This document shows, piece by piece, positions 50,183-59,477 of a DNA stretch of 64,000 nucleotides (positions are counted from its first letter, which is position 1; the number at the start of each line of letters is the position of its first letter). The position numbers and the translations under genes are program-made. The notes under the pieces are model-generated. The model was not told the origin of the DNA. It searched no databases and was given only the letters and a program-made list of their open reading frames with translations. The stretch is from Saccharothrix syringae (GTDB lineage: Bacteria > Actinomycetota > Actinomycetes > Mycobacteriales > Pseudonocardiaceae): contig NZ_CP034550.1 in assembly GCF_009498035.1 (NCBI RefSeq), positions 2,728,001 through 2,792,000 on the forward strand. Reading direction: 5' to 3'.

Positions 50183-53100
50183 TCAGCCGCGGGCGCCCAG
50201 GCCCCGCCTCGGGCGGGTGGTCGTCGGCGGTGCGGGCTCCTCGGGCGGGTTCACCGCCGTGTAGGCGGCCAGCCAGCCGGTCGCCCGGTAGTCGCCCCGG
50301 CGGGTGAAGACCGCGACGCCCGTGTCCGGCGACTCGTCGTCCGACTCGGGGTAGGGGATCGTCGAGGCCGACGTGGTCGGCTCGGTGCGCGCCCGCCCCC
50401 GCCACGCGACGGCCGCGGCGCCGGTCCCGCCGGTCACGGCGGCTCCCGAGGCGTGCGCGGTCAGCGCGTAGTTGGTGGTGCGCTCGCGCATCAGCGCGGT
50501 GTAGCCGGCGTGGTCCAGCACGCAGCCGGCGGGCGAGCGGCCGGGCGGCCAGTCCGGCGACCGCACGCCCCGCGCCACCGCCGAGCGCCACAGCTCCGGC
50601 ACGTGCGTCCGCAGGTGGGCGCGGGTCGCCATCTCCTCGCACATCCACAGCAGCCGGCCCGAGCCGCGCGCCGGGGCGAGCGACCGCCAGCGCACGCGGT
50701 GGTCCAGGTCCGCCGCCACCACGGCGATCCACGGGTGCACGGTGCCCAGCGCGCCCTGCGCGGCCAGCCACGCCAGGAACCGCGGCGCCTGCTCGTAGAC
50801 CGGGTGCAGGGTGGTCAGCGGGATGCCGCCCGCGACCCGGCGGCCCGGTCGGTCGAACAGGTGCGGCGAGCGGGCCGCCAGCAGCAGCGCCGCCCAGGCC
50901 AGGTCGCCCGGCGCGGTGGTCGTCTGCGACCCCAGGCCCTTGACCGACGTGCTGCTGGTGATCCGCGACGTCTTGCCGCCCGCCTTGATCACCGTGGCCA
51001 CCGCGGGGCGCACCGGCTCGGGCACCGGGATGCCCGCCAGGTCGGGCACGGCCACCGACAGCACCAGGCTCAGCGCGGTCTCCGCCTCGTCCGGGTCCCG
51101 CGGCACGGGCAGCAGGCCGAGCGTGCGGCGCAGGCGGTGGCCGGTGTGCGTGGACACCATCATCCGCGCGGTCAGCCTGCCCAGCTCGGTGATCGCCAAC
51201 CGGCCGCCGGTCGCGGTCAGGTGCCCCTCGTCGACCAGGAACTGCACCGCCTCCTGCACCGGTTCCAGGTCGTCGTCGCCCTGCGCGTGCGCCAGGGTCT
51301 CCACCCACCACGCCTGCGCGTCGCCCTCGGTCTGGATGCGGCCCTGGAGCACCTCGGCCAGCACGTGGTCGGGCAGCGACTCGCGGATGCGCGAGTACAC
51401 CGAGTAGCCGGCCACCAGCCGGGTCTGCCACTCGGCGCGCTGCGTCTCGTCCACCACCAGGTAGGACCAGCCCTCGGTCTCGCCCGCGCCGATCCGCCCG
51501 GCCCGGCCGAACATCTGCAGGACCGTGGAGGTGTCCATCGGCTCGCCGCCGATCGACACGTCCCGCACCACGACCGCCCGCGCGGGCAGGTTCACGCCCG
51601 CCGCCACCGTGGAGGTCGCCACCAGCACGTCCGCCTCCCGGCCGCGGAAGGCGCGCTCGGCGGCGTGCTTGTGCTCGTAGTCGGCGTAGTGCAGGCGCAC
51701 GCCGACGTCCGCGCAGACCCGCGTGAGCCCGTCCACGTCGTCGGCGGCCACGGTGTGCACGGGCGCGCCGCGGTCGGCGGCGATCGCCATCGCGGTGGAG
51801 CGGACGTTGCGCTTGGAACCGCAGAACACCAGCACGCTGCCGCCCTCGGCGGTGTGCCGGTGGGTCAGGTCGATGACCACCTGCTCGCGCAGCCGGTTGT
51901 TCGCGGCGAACCCGGAGGCGGCCGGGATCGTCGGCAACTGCCACGTCACCCGCGACGGGCGCCAGGTGGTGGCCACCAGCTCCGCCTCCAGCCACTCGGC
52001 GACCTCGGCGGCGTTGGTCACGGTGGCCGACAGGCCGACGATGCGCACCGGCGAGTCCGCGCCGCGCACCCGGGCCAGCAGGGCCTCCAGCAGCGCGCCG
52101 CGGCCGGGGCTGCCCAGCAGGTGGATCTCGTCGACGACCAGGCAGCCGACCTCGCCCAGCGCGGCCTGGAGGGAGGCGGCGCGGCAGATCGCCTCGAACT
52201 TCTCGGTGGTGGCCACCCACAGGTCCGCGGCCTTGACCGCCTCCACGTCGACCGCGTACTCGCCGGACAGCCGCTCCACCCGCAGCCCCGCCGAGCGCCA
52301 CGCCTCCAGCTCCCGGTCCAGCTCGTCGGTCAGCGAGCGCTGCGGCACCAGCCAGGCGGCCTTGCGGCCCTCCTCCAGGATGGCCTTGAGCACGGCGAGC
52401 ATGCCCATCGCGGTCTTGCCCGCGCCGGTCGGGGCGGTGATCAGCAGGTGGGAATCGCCGTCCACCAGGTGGGGCGCCGCCTGGGTCTGCGCGGGGTTGA
52501 GCACCGGGAACGGCAGGAACCGCGCCCACTCGGCGGGCGCGAACCGCTCGACCGGCACGGGTGCGGGCACCTCACCCGGTGGTTCGTGCAGGTCCCAGAG
52601 CACCTCGAACGCCAACCGCGCGGCCCGCGCGGCCTCCCCGGAGACCGGCTCGCACCGCTCCGGCACGATCCCGCCCACCTCGGACAGCCAGGCCGAGGCG
52701 GTGTCGGTGGTCACGTCCTCCTGCTCCAGCCAGTGGCGGATTTGGCGGAACGGGACGCCCGCGGTGCGCAGGCGGGTGCGGAGGTCGTCGAACTCGGGGC
52801 GGTCGGGCAGGACCACCCGGGCGTCCACGTCCCGGGGGAGGGCGGGGACGTCCAGGGCGGGGTCGACGGTCTTGCACCACCACACCGGTCGGGTGCCGGC
52901 GGTCGGGGGGAGGGTCGGCAGGTCGGCTTCGCGGGTGGTGGGTGCCGCTTCGGCGCCGCTGAGGACGGAGCGGATGCGGGCGGCCATGGCGACCGTCGAG
53001 GTGCGCCGGGTGGGGCGGGGTGGTTCGGGGGCGGTGGGGTCGGTGCCGGTGGGGGCCGGGTCGGTGTGGTCCGGGGTGGCGTCGGGGGTGAGGTCGGTGG

Positions 53101-53632
53101 GGCCGGTTGGGCCGGGGGTGGTGCGCCCCGGGCCGGCGGGTCGGTGATCGGCCGGTTCGGCGGGGGTGTGCGGTGCCGGTTCGACGGCCGGGGTGGGCTG
53201 GGTGGGTTCGGTGCGCGGGGTCGGCTGGGTGCGCGGGGTGGGCTGGGTGCGCGGCTTCACCGCCGCGGGCCGTGGCCCGCGGGTGAGGGCGTCGAGTTGC
53301 GCGTCCTCGGCCAGCCGCCGGGTCACGGCCTCCGGCCGCAGCTCGCCCAGCACCGACTTCTGCGCCAGCTTCAGCTCGCGCAGCGTGAACGTCGCCGGGC
53401 ACGCCGGGCACGCCACCGCCGCCTGGAGCTGGTGCTTGCCCCGGTGCGGGTGCGCCCGGTACAGGCCGTGCAGCTCCCCCTCGCACCGGGGGCACCGCCG
53501 GTCGATCGGCACCGGTGAGAGCTGCCACCCGGGCTCGGCGTACCGCGCGATCGCGGGCTCGGGCCGGACACCCCACCGGGCCTCCACGACGCCGGCGACG
53601 GACGTGTCCACCACGGGTGACCCGCGTTCCAC
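50183..53632 (-). CDS. Ski2-like superfamily 2 DEAD/DEAH helicase with zinc-finger N-terminus
   Basis: 1149 residues. The N-terminal 90 residues carry CPRC and CPAC pairs, a probable zinc ribbon. A long Pro/Thr linker (about 115-215) follows, partly made of PTPRTQ-type repeats. The helicase core has ATPTGAGKT-type Walker A (ITAPTGAGKTAMG), VVDEIHLLGSPGRG (motif II), GLSATV (III), VLVFCGSKRNV (IV), VATSTVAAGVNLPA (V) and QMFGRAGRIG (VI), so both RecA domains are intact. The last 350 residues resemble accessory winged-helix/Sec63-like parts of Ski2/Hel308 enzymes. Its role (DNA repair, RNA processing or defence) cannot be told. Confidence 0.85.
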   Translation of the reverse strand: MERGSPVVDTSVAGVVEARWGVRPEPAIARYAEPGWQLSPVPIDRRCPRCEGELHGLYRAHPHRGKHQLQAAVACPACPATFTLRELKLAQKSVLGELRPEAVTRRLAEDAQLDALTRGPRPAAVKPRTQPTPRTQPTPRTEPTQPTPAVEPAPHTPAEPADHRPAGPGRTTPGPTGPTDLTPDATPDHTDPAPTGTDPTAPEPPRPTRRTSTVAMAARIRSVLSGAEAAPTTREADLPTLPPTAGTRPVWWCKTVDPALDVPALPRDVDARVVLPDRPEFDDLRTRLRTAGVPFRQIRHWLEQEDVTTDTASAWLSEVGGIVPERCEPVSGEAARAARLAFEVLWDLHEPPGEVPAPVPVERFAPAEWARFLPFPVLNPAQTQAAPHLVDGDSHLLITAPTGAGKTAMGMLAVLKAILEEGRKAAWLVPQRSLTDELDRELEAWRSAGLRVERLSGEYAVDVEAVKAADLWVATTEKFEAICRAASLQAALGEVGCLVVDEIHLLGSPGRGALLEALLARVRGADSPVRIVGLSATVTNAAEVAEWLEAELVATTWRPSRVTWQLPTIPAASGFAANNRLREQVVIDLTHRHTAEGGSVLVFCGSKRNVRSTAMAIAADRGAPVHTVAADDVDGLTRVCADVGVRLHYADYEHKHAAERAFRGREADVLVATSTVAAGVNLPARAVVVRDVSIGGEPMDTSTVLQMFGRAGRIGAGETEGWSYLVVDETQRAEWQTRLVAGYSVYSRIRESLPDHVLAEVLQGRIQTEGDAQAWWVETLAHAQGDDDLEPVQEAVQFLVDEGHLTATGGRLAITELGRLTARMMVSTHTGHRLRRTLGLLPVPRDPDEAETALSLVLSVAVPDLAGIPVPEPVRPAVATVIKAGGKTSRITSSTSVKGLGSQTTTAPGDLAWAALLLAARSPHLFDRPGRRVAGGIPLTTLHPVYEQAPRFLAWLAAQGALGTVHPWIAVVAADLDHRVRWRSLAPARGSGRLLWMCEEMATRAHLRTHVPELWRSAVARGVRSPDWPPGRSPAGCVLDHAGYTALMRERTTNYALTAHASGAAVTGGTGAAAVAWRGRARTEPTTSASTIPYPESDDESPDTGVAVFTRRGDYRATGWLAAYTAVNPPEEPAPPTTTRPRRGLGARG
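53211..53256 (-). repeat. 18-bp coding repeats in the helicase linker
   Basis: GTGCGCGGGGTSGGCTGG repeats head-to-tail at 53211 and 53229, with a partial copy at 53247 (forward-strand notation). On the coding strand it encodes PTPRTQ units of the linker that joins the zinc ribbon to the helicase core. Length changes would stay in frame. Confidence 0.65.
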
Positions 53633-53712
53633 TCATCGCCTCCGTCCCGGCCCCGGCGGGCCGACAAGCGATGCTATGCCGATTCCGCGCCGCGCTGCCC
53701 GTGCTCCCGGCC

Positions 53713-54843
53713 TCAACCGCGGGCCACCAGCAGCGGTACCTCCTGCTCCACCGCCGTCAGCGAGCCGTGGTGGCCGGTGAAGGTGGTCATGTGCGGTTCG
53801 GCTTCCGTCCGCACCAGGGCCAGCCCGCCACGCGCCGCCACCACCAGGTCACCGATGCGCGGCAGCACGTGCCCGGCCACCCGCGGCCCGAACCAGCCCG
53901 CCTCGACCGCCTCCGCCCGCGAAGCCAGCCACACCTTCTCACCCAGCACCGACAACCAGCGCTCCCGCACCCGCTCCGGCTGCTCCGCGTACACGTGCCG
54001 CACCCGCGCCTCACCCGCCAGCGCCCGCACGCCCTCCCGCAGCTCGTCGGAGGTGTCCAGGTCGATCCGCTCACCCACGGTCACCATCCCGTGGTCGGCC
54101 GTCACCACCAGGGCGCCGTCGGGCGGCAGCTCCGAGGCGATCGCCTCCGCCACCCGGTCGACGAACCTCAACTGCCACCGCCACGGCTTGCTGCCCGGCC
54201 CGTAGACGTGCCCCAACGCGTCCAGGTCCGGGTGGTAGGCGTAGCAGAGCACCCGGTCCGCCGACCGCAACGCCTCCGCCACCCGCCCCACCAGGTCGCC
54301 GAACCCCAGCACCCCGTCGAACCGCCCACCGCGCAGCACTGCCCTGGTCAGGCCGCTGCCCTGCTGCTCGCGCGGCAGCACCAGGCGCACCGCCACCCCG
54401 GCCGCGGCGGCGGTCTCGAACGCGGTGGGGCGCGGTTGCACCGACTCGGGCACGAGGTGTTCGCGCAGGTCCACGCGTTCGGGCACGCCGTACCGGCTCC
54501 ACCCCAGCGTGTTCAGCACCTCGCCGCCGGCCTCGAACGAGTAGCCGACCAGGCCGTGCTCACCGGTCGGCGCCCCGGTGCCCAGCGCGGCGAGGCTGGT
54601 GGCCGTGGTGGCGGGGAAGCCGGCCGTGATCCCCGGGCCCGCCAGCGACGCCAGGAACGGCGCGTCGTCCTCGTGCTCGCGCAGCAGCCGCCGGCCGAGG
54701 CCGTCCACCAGCAGCACGCACACCCGCGCGGGTCCGGACAGGCCCAGCACGTCGGTGGCGCCGGGTACGCCCAGCCCGGCCAGCAGGGAGGGCACGACGT
54801 CGGACAGCGAACCGGTCCCGTACCGGGGCACCAAGGGGTCCAT
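53713..54843 (-). CDS. alkaline phosphatase superfamily protein (phosphodiesterase/pyrophosphatase-like)
   Basis: 376 residues from ATG 54843, with GGGGGG directly upstream. The fold is that of type I phosphodiesterases: VLLVDGLGRRLL (first metal Asp), PATTATSLAALGTG (nucleophilic Thr in the TT pair), YHPDLDALGHVYGPGS (metal-binding Asp and His), VVTADHGMV (metal-binding DH) and a TGHHGSL C-terminal His. All expected metal ligands are visible. Actinomycete relatives hydrolyse nucleotide pyrophosphates or phosphodiesters; this substrate is unknown. It is cotranscribed ahead of the helicase, 80 bases apart. Confidence 0.85.
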   Translation of the reverse strand: MDPLVPRYGTGSLSDVVPSLLAGLGVPGATDVLGLSGPARVCVLLVDGLGRRLLREHEDDAPFLASLAGPGITAGFPATTATSLAALGTGAPTGEHGLVGYSFEAGGEVLNTLGWSRYGVPERVDLREHLVPESVQPRPTAFETAAAAGVAVRLVLPREQQGSGLTRAVLRGGRFDGVLGFGDLVGRVAEALRSADRVLCYAYHPDLDALGHVYGPGSKPWRWQLRFVDRVAEAIASELPPDGALVVTADHGMVTVGERIDLDTSDELREGVRALAGEARVRHVYAEQPERVRERWLSVLGEKVWLASRAEAVEAGWFGPRVAGHVLPRIGDLVVAARGGLALVRTEAEPHMTTFTGHHGSLTAVEQEVPLLVARG

Positions 54844-54957
54844 CCCCCCGACTCTAGGGCCGGTGCGACCGCGGACCGGCCGGTTCGGCCGCCGAGGGTG
54901 GCTGAACCGGTGGCTGAGCGGGGGCCGAAGGCGGCTGAACCGGCGGCCAAGTGGCGG

Positions 54958-55012
54958 CCGGGCAGCGACCGGGCAGTAACCGGGCGGCAACCGGGCAGCG
55001 GCCCGGCGGCGG
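54958..55012. repeat. five 11-bp tandem repeats upstream of the stressosome operon
   Basis: CCGGGCAGCGA-type units start at 54958, 54969, 54980, 54991 and 55002; the first four share eight or more of 11 bases with the consensus CCGGGCAGNNA. The period is about one DNA turn, so bound proteins would line up on one face. The array lies about 80 bases before the rsbR-like start and is followed by a TCTAGTGT that could be part of a promoter. Confidence 0.6.
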
Positions 55013-55092
55013 CCGGTTCGGAGAGTCGCCGGGTGGCGCGACCCGACCGGCCGTCTAGTGTCTCGCGGGAAGACGCTCATGAGGAGGCGCGG

Positions 55093-55935
55093 GTGGTTGG
55101 GGAAGCTGGGCAGGGGCACCGCCTGACCGGGTTGCTGCGGGACAACGCCGACGAGGTGGTCCGGCGTTGGGTCGAGGCCGTGGCGGTGACCGTGCGCGGG
55201 CGGGCGACCGGCGCCGAGCTGGAGCGCGACTTCCGGGAGCTCTTCGGCGCGCTCGTGCCGGTGGCCGACGGCGGCGACGTGCGCGGTGAGCGGTTCACCG
55301 AGGTCAGGACGCTGCTGGAGGAGATGTCGCGCAACCGGGCCCGCGGCGGTTACACGCCGACGGAGACCGCGTCCAGCGTGTTCGCGCTCAAGCGCGTGGT
55401 GTTCGAGCTGACCGAGGACAGCGCCACGCCGGAGCTGTTCCGCCAGCTCATGGAGTTCTCGACGCTGCTCGACGCGCTGGGCCTGATCACGTTCGAGACC
55501 TACGCCCGCGCCCGCGAGGAGATCATCAAGGAGCAGTCGGAGCAGCTGCTGGAGCTGACCACGCCGGTGGTCAAGCTGTGGGAGGGCGTGCTGGCCGTGC
55601 CGCTGGTCGGCACCCTCGACTCGGCCCGCACCCAGGTGGTGATGGAGAAGCTGCTGGAGACGCTGGTCGAGACCGGCTCGGAGCACGCGATCATCGACAT
55701 CACCGGCGTGTTCGCGGTCGACACCCAGGTCGCCCAGCACCTGCTCAAGACCGTCGTCGCGGCCCGCCTGATGGGCGCGGACTGCATCATCTCCGGCATC
55801 CGGCCGCAGATCGCGCAGACGATCGTGGAGCTGGGCATCGAGTTCGGCGACATCACCACCAAGGCGTCGCTGGCGGACGCGCTGCGCCACGCCCTGCGCA
55901 AGGAGGGCACCGACATCGTGAAGGTGGACCGCTGA
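55093..55935 (+). CDS. rsbR: RsbR-like stressosome protein
   Basis: 280 residues from GTG 55093, with GAGGAGG about 6 bases upstream. The N-terminal half is an RsbRD-type helical sensor (LTGLLRDNADEVVRRWVEAV), and the C-terminal half is a STAS domain with both threonines phosphorylated in Bacillus RsbR present in their contexts: DITGVFAVDTQVAQH and RPQIAQTIVELGIEFG. It should form the stressosome scaffold with the RsbS-like neighbour and release RsbT when stress is sensed. It starts a six-gene operon in which each gene overlaps the next by one to fourteen bases. Confidence 0.92.
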   Translation: MVGEAGQGHRLTGLLRDNADEVVRRWVEAVAVTVRGRATGAELERDFRELFGALVPVADGGDVRGERFTEVRTLLEEMSRNRARGGYTPTETASSVFALKRVVFELTEDSATPELFRQLMEFSTLLDALGLITFETYARAREEIIKEQSEQLLELTTPVVKLWEGVLAVPLVGTLDSARTQVVMEKLLETLVETGSEHAIIDITGVFAVDTQVAQHLLKTVVAARLMGADCIISGIRPQIAQTIVELGIEFGDITTKASLADALRHALRKEGTDIVKVDR

Positions 55936-56309
55936 TGGAGCGGGTGCCGATCCTGGAGATCGAGGGCATCCTGCTGGTGTCGATCCAGATCGACCTGCAC
56001 GACCAGAGCGTCCTCGCGCTCCAGGAGGACCTGGCCGAGCGCATCTCGGCCAGCGGCGCGCACGGCGTGGTGATCGACATCTCGGCGGTGGAGATCGTGG
56101 ACTCCTTCATCGGCCGGATGTTCGCCACCATCGCCTCGCTGTCGCGGCTGTTCGACGCGGACACCGTGGTGGTGGGCATGCGGCCCGCGGTCGCGATCAC
56201 GCTGGTCGAGCTGGGCCTGACGCTCGGCGGCGTGCGCACCGCGCTGAACCTGGAACGCGGCATGAGGATCCTGCGCGAACTCGGCGCGCACCGCAGAGGA
56301 CGGCCGTGA
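55935..56309 (+). CDS. rsbS: RsbS-like stressosome STAS protein
   Basis: 124 residues, the size of RsbS. ATG 55935 overlaps the rsbR stop by one base. The sequence follows Bacillus RsbS closely (LLVSIQIDLHDQSVLALQED) and has the phosphorylatable serine in IVDSFIGRMF. A single STAS domain binds and holds the RsbT kinase in unstressed cells. Its end overlaps the RsbT gene by four bases (GTGA). Confidence 0.93.
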   Translation: MERVPILEIEGILLVSIQIDLHDQSVLALQEDLAERISASGAHGVVIDISAVEIVDSFIGRMFATIASLSRLFDADTVVVGMRPAVAITLVELGLTLGGVRTALNLERGMRILRELGAHRRGRP

Positions 56310-56719
56310 CCGCCCCCGGCGGGACGCCGGAGGAGTTGCCCATCACCGGTGACGACGACGTGGTGCGCGTGCGCCAGCTCGTGCGCGGGTACGCCCAGCG
56401 CGTGAAGCTGTCCCTCGTCGACCAGACCAAGCTCGTCACCGCGACCAGCGAGCTGGCCCGCAACACGCTCATCCACGGCGGCGGCGGTTCGGCCACCGTC
56501 GAGGTCGTCGCCGACGGCCCCCGGCAGGGCGTGCGGGCCTCGTTCCGCGACGCCGGGCCGGGCATCCCGGACCTGGCGCTCGCCCTGGCCGACGGCTGGA
56601 GCAGCGGCACCGGCCTCGGGCTCGGCCTGAGCGGTTCCCGCCGGCTGGTCGACGAGTTCGACCTGGACACCGAGGTGGGTCGCGGCACCACGGTGACGGT
56701 GGTGAAGTGGAAGCGGTGA
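56306..56719 (+). CDS. rsbT: RsbT-like serine/threonine kinase
   Basis: 137 residues. HATPase motifs are intact: N box TSELARNTLIHGG, G1 box DAGPGIPD and G2 box GTGLGLGLSGSRRL. RsbT phosphorylates RsbR and RsbS and, when released, switches on a downstream phosphatase; here the partner phosphatase is not a separate RsbU, so one of the next genes must play that role. GTG start overlaps the rsbS stop. Confidence 0.92.
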   Translation: MTAPGGTPEELPITGDDDVVRVRQLVRGYAQRVKLSLVDQTKLVTATSELARNTLIHGGGGSATVEVVADGPRQGVRASFRDAGPGIPDLALALADGWSSGTGLGLGLSGSRRLVDEFDLDTEVGRGTTVTVVKWKR

Positions 56720-57729
56720 GCACCTGCCTGCCCGTGGCCGAGGACGTGGCGTGGCTGAACGTGGACGAGGCCGCCGAGGTCGGCCGGGTCCGCCGCACCG
56801 CGACGCACCTGGCCGAGCGGCTGGCGTTCCCGGGCACCAGGGTGGCCGAGGTCGCGCTCGCCGTCACCGAGATCGGCACCAACCTGCACAAGCACGCCAC
56901 CGGCGGCCAGGTGGTGGTGCGGTCGGTGCGCGACGCCGAGCGGGCCGCGGTGGAGGTGCTGGCGCTCGACCGCGGCCCCGGCATCACCGACGTCGGGCTG
57001 GCCATGACCGACGGCCAGTCCACCACCGGCACGCTCGGCCTGGGCCTGGGTGCAGTGGCCCGGTCCGCCGACGTGTTCTCGCTGTCCTCCGAACCCGGCC
57101 GGGGCACCGTGCTGGTGGCCCGCTTCTACGCCCACCGCGACGCCGCGTTCGCCGACGACGGCAGCACCGCGGGCCTGACCAGGGCGATCCACGGCGAGGA
57201 GGTGTGCGGCGACGCCTACGCCGTGCGCCGCTCGCCGGGCCGGGTGACCCTGATGATGTGCGACGGCTCGGGGCACGGCCCGCTGGCCGCGTCGGCGTCC
57301 CGGGAGGCGGTGCGGGTGTTCTGCGACCTGCCGCCGGGGCGGCCGGAGGAGGCCGTGGCCCGGCTGCACGAGGCCCTGCGCGGCACCCGCGGCGGCGCCG
57401 TCGCAGTGGCCGACCTGGACTGGGCGGCGGGCACGGTCCGCTTCTCCGGGCTGGGCAACATCGCCGCCGCGGTCCTCGCGGACGGCCGCAAGCGCAACAT
57501 GGTGTCGGTGCCCGGGGTGGCCGGCTTCCAGGCCCGGACCGTGCGGGCCTTCGACCACGAGCTGCCGGGGGGCGCGGTGGTCGTGCTGCACTCCGACGGC
57601 CTGACCGAGCGCTGGACGCCGCAGGACGTCCCCGTCACCCGACCGCCACTGGTGATCGCGGCCGCGCTGCTGCGCGACGCGGGTGTGCGGCGGGACGACG
57701 CGGGCGTGCTCGTGGCGGTGGCGCCGTGA
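56716..57729 (+). CDS. fused RsbT/RsbW-like ATPase and SpoIIE-type phosphatase (RsbX-like)
   Basis: 337 residues from GTG 56716 (GTGA overlap; GTG 56707 is an alternative). The first ~140 residues are a HATPase domain (EIGTNLHKHATGG, DRGPGITD, GTLGLGLGAVARSAD). The rest is a PP2C-like SpoIIE domain (GDAYAVRRSPGRVTLMMCDG, GHGPLAASASREAV, LHSDGLTERW), with the metal-binding aspartates present. Such fusions are common after rsbRST in actinomycetes and Myxococcus-type modules, where they probably dephosphorylate RsbR and RsbS like RsbX. Confidence 0.88.
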   Translation: MSTCLPVAEDVAWLNVDEAAEVGRVRRTATHLAERLAFPGTRVAEVALAVTEIGTNLHKHATGGQVVVRSVRDAERAAVEVLALDRGPGITDVGLAMTDGQSTTGTLGLGLGAVARSADVFSLSSEPGRGTVLVARFYAHRDAAFADDGSTAGLTRAIHGEEVCGDAYAVRRSPGRVTLMMCDGSGHGPLAASASREAVRVFCDLPPGRPEEAVARLHEALRGTRGGAVAVADLDWAAGTVRFSGLGNIAAAVLADGRKRNMVSVPGVAGFQARTVRAFDHELPGGAVVVLHSDGLTERWTPQDVPVTRPPLVIAAALLRDAGVRRDDAGVLVAVAP

Positions 57730-59477
57730 CCGGACCGAGTGAGAGCGCGCAGGGGGACGAGGTGCTGCTGAGGGTCACCGTGCACCGGGAGGCCGACGTC
57801 TTCCCGCTGCGCCAGCACGGCCGCGACGCCGCGGCCGCGCTGGGCCTGGACGGGCAGAACCAGATCCGGGTCGCCACCTCGCTCAGCGACGTGGGCCGGG
57901 AGCTGGTGCGGCTGACCACGCCGACCACCCTGGTGTTCCTGCTGCGCCGCCCGCCGTCGCCCGCGCTGCTGATCCGGGTCGAGACCGTCGACACCGACGG
58001 GCCAGGCTGGGACACCGCGCGCCGGCTGATGGACGAGGTGCTGGCCGACCCCGCGGCCACGACCCTGGTCAAGGCCCTGCCCGCGAGCCCGCCCGCGCCC
58101 GACGAGGTCGAGCGGCTGCGGCGGCGGCTGACCGCGTGGGACGCCCCCGACTCGCTGGACGAGCTGCGCGCCCAGAACCAGGACCTGGTGCAGACCCTGG
58201 AGGACCTGGAGGCCAAGCAGCGCGAGCTGGTGCGGCTCAACGAGGAGCTGGAGGACACCAACCGGGGCATCATCGCCCTGCACAAGGAGCTGTCCGACGA
58301 GCTGGAGCAGACCAACCAGGGCGTCGTGGCGCTGTACGCGGAGCTGGAGGAGAAGACCACCCAGCTGCGCGAGGCGGCCGAGGCGCGCACCCGGTTCTGG
58401 TCCAACATCAGCCACGAGCTGCGCTCGCCGGTCAACTCGGTGCTCGGCCTGGCCCGGCTGCTCGCCGACCCCCACGGCGACCCGCTCACCGAGGAGCAGC
58501 GCCGCCAGGTCAGCCTGATCGAGGAGGCGGGCTCGACCCTGCTGGCCCTGATCAACGAGCTGCTGGACACCGCCAAGGCCGAGTCCGGCAGCCTGCGGCC
58601 CCGGTTCGCGCCGGTGGACCTGCCGCTGCTGCTGGCCGGGCTGCACGGCTCGGTGCAGCCGCTGGTCCGCTCGGCCGAGGTGGAGCTGGTGGTGGACCAC
58701 CCGGCGCCGATGCCCGAGCTGATCACCGACGAGGTGATGCTCCAGCGGGTGCTGCGCAACCTGCTGTCCAACGCGCTGAAGTTCACCGAGCGCGGCGTGG
58801 TGCGGCTGGCCGTCGACCTGGACGCCGACTCCGCGGTCTTCGTCGTCTCCGACACCGGCATCGGCATCCCCGAACCGGAGCAGAACCGCATCTTCGAGGA
58901 CTTCTACCAGGTGCCGGGCCGGCTCCAGGTCGGCGCGGGCGGCACCGGCCTCGGCCTGCCCTACGCGCGGCGGCTCGCCCGCATCCTCGGCGGCGACCTG
59001 GTGCTGCGCAGCGCGCCCGGCGAGGGCACCGAGGTCACCGTGCGGCTGCCGCTGCGCCAGGCCGACGACTCCACCGCGGCGCTCGCCCTGGTCGTGGTGC
59101 CCGACGACGGGGTGCGCTCCCGGCTGGTGGCCGCGCTGGACGGGCTCGCCGAGCGGGTCCTGGAGGTCGGCGACGGCCGGGCCGCCCTGGCCGCGGCCCG
59201 CCGCGAGCGGCCGGACCTGGTGCTGCTGGCCGCGGACGTGCCGCTGGTCAGCGGCACCGAGATCCTGTCCGTGCTGCGCGGCGACGAGCGGTCGCGGTCC
59301 GTGCCGGTGGTCCTGGTCGGCCCCGACGGGGACAGCGGCCTGGAGCGCACCGCCGCCGCCCACGCCGCGACCGTGCTGGCCGCCGGTGGCGTCGCGCCCG
59401 ACGCGGTGCGCGACGCGGTCCGCGCCGCCCGCACCCTCGCGCGCGCCGAGGGCGACCGGCCCGGGGACGACCGGTGA
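57726..59477 (+). CDS. stressosome-linked histidine kinase with degenerate C-terminal receiver
   Basis: 583 residues from GTG 57726 (GTGA overlap). An N-terminal domain of about 130 residues resembles HATPase-like sensor folds; a coiled coil (about 145-222) contains the repeat ELSDELEQTNQGVVALYAEL. The kinase core has H230 in FWSNISHELRSPVNSVLGLA, N box and G boxes (DTGIGIPEPEQNRIF, GTGLGLPYARRLARI), so it should be active. The final ~115 residues are a receiver-like domain in which the phosphorylated Asp is missing (LVLLAADVPLVSG). It probably feeds a signal into the module. Confidence 0.88.
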   Translation: MTGPSESAQGDEVLLRVTVHREADVFPLRQHGRDAAAALGLDGQNQIRVATSLSDVGRELVRLTTPTTLVFLLRRPPSPALLIRVETVDTDGPGWDTARRLMDEVLADPAATTLVKALPASPPAPDEVERLRRRLTAWDAPDSLDELRAQNQDLVQTLEDLEAKQRELVRLNEELEDTNRGIIALHKELSDELEQTNQGVVALYAELEEKTTQLREAAEARTRFWSNISHELRSPVNSVLGLARLLADPHGDPLTEEQRRQVSLIEEAGSTLLALINELLDTAKAESGSLRPRFAPVDLPLLLAGLHGSVQPLVRSAEVELVVDHPAPMPELITDEVMLQRVLRNLLSNALKFTERGVVRLAVDLDADSAVFVVSDTGIGIPEPEQNRIFEDFYQVPGRLQVGAGGTGLGLPYARRLARILGGDLVLRSAPGEGTEVTVRLPLRQADDSTAALALVVVPDDGVRSRLVAALDGLAERVLEVGDGRAALAAARRERPDLVLLAADVPLVSGTEILSVLRGDERSRSVPVVLVGPDGDSGLERTAAAHAATVLAAGGVAPDAVRDAVRAARTLARAEGDRPGDDR

